Shown piece after piece: positions 5,679 through 6,467 of a stretch of 6,467 bases of DNA. A program made the position numbers and the translations under genes. The number at the start of each line of letters is the position of its first letter. The first letter of the stretch is position 1. Location: NCBI GenBank assembly GCA_937958365.1, contig CALFEW010000243.1, positions 1 through 6,467 of the forward strand. The letters run 5' to 3'. This DNA comes from an uncultured Chloroflexota bacterium (GTDB lineage: Bacteria > Chloroflexota > Anaerolineae > Promineifilales > Promineifilaceae). Below the pieces are notes generated by a model. It did no database searches. It was not told the DNA's origin and worked only from the letters and a program-made list of their open reading frames with translations.

Positions 5679-6467
5679 CTATTCCCCCGGTATCGCGTTC
5701 CCCTCTTCACGGCAGGCGCAGGCTTCTTTGCTGACGCCGCCGCGCGTAAGCAGGCCATCATACTCGCGCCCCAGCCCGGAAGTGACCCATCCGGCCAATT
5801 CCAGCGGAATAGACCCATCGGCGGAGACCCAACGGCCGTTATACAACCGCGCCACATGCACATGGGTGCCATTGGAAAAACCACCTTCGCACGATGGATG
5901 CCCCAGGCGGTCGCCTGTCTGCACAAACGCCCCGGCAGCGACGCGGTCGCGGCTTTCCAGGTGCATATACAAAATCGCCCAGCCCGTCCCGGCAAAGCCA
6001 TCTTCGTCCAGGTCCACGACCACCGCGCCCTTGTCGCTGCGCACCACCAGACCATCGGCAACGGCCGTTACCCAGGCGTCAGACACCACACAGCCCAGTT
6101 CATCGGCCGGTGGGGCAAAATCAATCGCCGCCCAGGCCGAACCAGACGCCCAGCCGCCGTGCGGCCCGCCGGTGAAATACCAGGTTTCGCCGCTGCTCCA
6201 GGGCAACTGCAACGGCGGCTGGCGTAAATCGGCCGGCCACAACGGGTCCACCGTAAAGGCAAACGGGCTGCCAAACAATCGTTCGTAGGTAGCCAAAAAA
6301 CCGGCCGCGCCCACGTCTTGCAGCCAGCTTTCATAGGTGACGCCGCCAAACGCGCCGAGGGCATTTTGCACCCCGGCCGTGCCGTCGTTGATGTCGGCGG
6401 CAAAGGCGACGCGCGTGCCGTCGTCCAATGTGGTGGCGGTGATGCCGCCTTCGGCACGGCCGTAATA
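5679..6467 (-). CDS. M23 (LytM-like) metallopeptidase, 5' end outside the window
   Basis: The C-terminal 262 residues of a peptidoglycan-hydrolase-type zinc peptidase; the frame is open to the right edge, so the true start and any signal peptide are not seen. Numbered from the first visible codon: GGPHGGW around 100-106 followed by AIDFAPP at 114-120 supplies the first His (103) and Asp (116) zinc ligands; VTAVADGLVV begins the beta-sheet core; YMHL carries His169; and THVHVAR carries His202 and His204, the HxH signature. All expected M23 active-site residues are present. Family knowledge: such enzymes are exported and cut peptide cross-links in peptidoglycan or other glycine-rich peptides. 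The His-to-Asp spacing is longer than in LytM (HxxxD), as in a subset of M23 proteins with a GSAWAAIDF-type insert. An in-frame TTG at 6428 is probably internal, because coding-like sequence (YYGRAEGG) continues upstream. Convergent with the HIT gene. Confidence 0.88.
   Translation of the reverse strand, partial: YYGRAEGGITATTLDDGTRVAFAADINDGTAGVQNALGAFGGVTYESWLQDVGAAGFLATYERLFGSPFAFTVDPLWPADLRQPPLQLPWSSGETWYFTGGPHGGWASGSAWAAIDFAPPADELGCVVSDAWVTAVADGLVVRSDKGAVVVDLDEDGFAGTGWAILYMHLESRDRVAAGAFVQTGDRLGHPSCEGGFSNGTHVHVARLYNGRWVSADGSIPLELAGWVTSGLGREYDGLLTRGGVSKEACACREEGNAIPGE

Noticed and set aside
5604..6288. Plus-strand open frames of 207 and 186 codons opposite the M23 gene
   Set aside because: The minus-strand frame contains all M23 active-site motifs in order. 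The plus-strand products are low-complexity Pro/Arg/Ser- or Ala-rich sequences with no motif.
6426..6428. TTG as the start codon of the M23 gene
   Set aside because: The frame continues upstream to the window edge with coding-like sequence, and M23 proteins of this kind are normally longer with an export signal. The gene is better called partial.

Overview
The window (about 55% GC by eye) looks like chromosome from an Anaerolineae-type member of the Chloroflexota. That assignment is an inference. It rests on the particular PPDK_N-type and GGPHGGW-type M23 proteins and on the heptamer-rich spacers. No rRNA or other marker gene is present to confirm it.

Layout. Positions 1-108 hold a tail region with four tandem 7-bp units and a probable terminator for the gene that follows. 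On the minus strand lie two tandem paralogues of about 790 residues each, at 109-2490 and 2629-5004 (the second with a possible upstream start at 5013). Both belong to the ATP-grasp (N-terminal) half of the pyruvate phosphate dikinase / PEP synthase superfamily. Both lack a recognisable phosphohistidine swivel domain and PEP-binding barrel, and carry a conserved C-terminal module instead. The gene at 2629-5004 is upstream in transcription and has an extended -10 promoter. A 138-bp spacer separates it from the second copy, with no convincing terminator, so co-transcription is likely.

Divergent from this pair, a 243-bp spacer leads to a plus-strand HIT-family (HINT-like) nucleotide hydrolase/transferase at 5257-5607. 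The spacer holds the promoter, two imperfect inverted repeats, a 9-bp triple repeat and a 7-bp triple repeat. Convergent with the HIT gene is the 3' part of a minus-strand M23 (LytM-like) metallopeptidase gene, 5679-6467. Its start lies beyond the right edge. A near-perfect 29-bp palindrome that merges into a run of 7-bp units lies between the two stop codons.

No pathway link between the HIT protein, the peptidase and the PPDK_N-like pair can be shown from sequence. The most interesting signals are: (1) the duplicated PPDK_N-like pair without phosphotransfer domains; (2) strong over-representation of the palindromic octamer ACGGCCGT, in several reading frames, resembling the HIP1 situation in cyanobacteria; (3) repeated use of 7-bp tandem units with unrelated sequences in three separate spacers. 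I see no CRISPR array, transposon, tRNA or rRNA.
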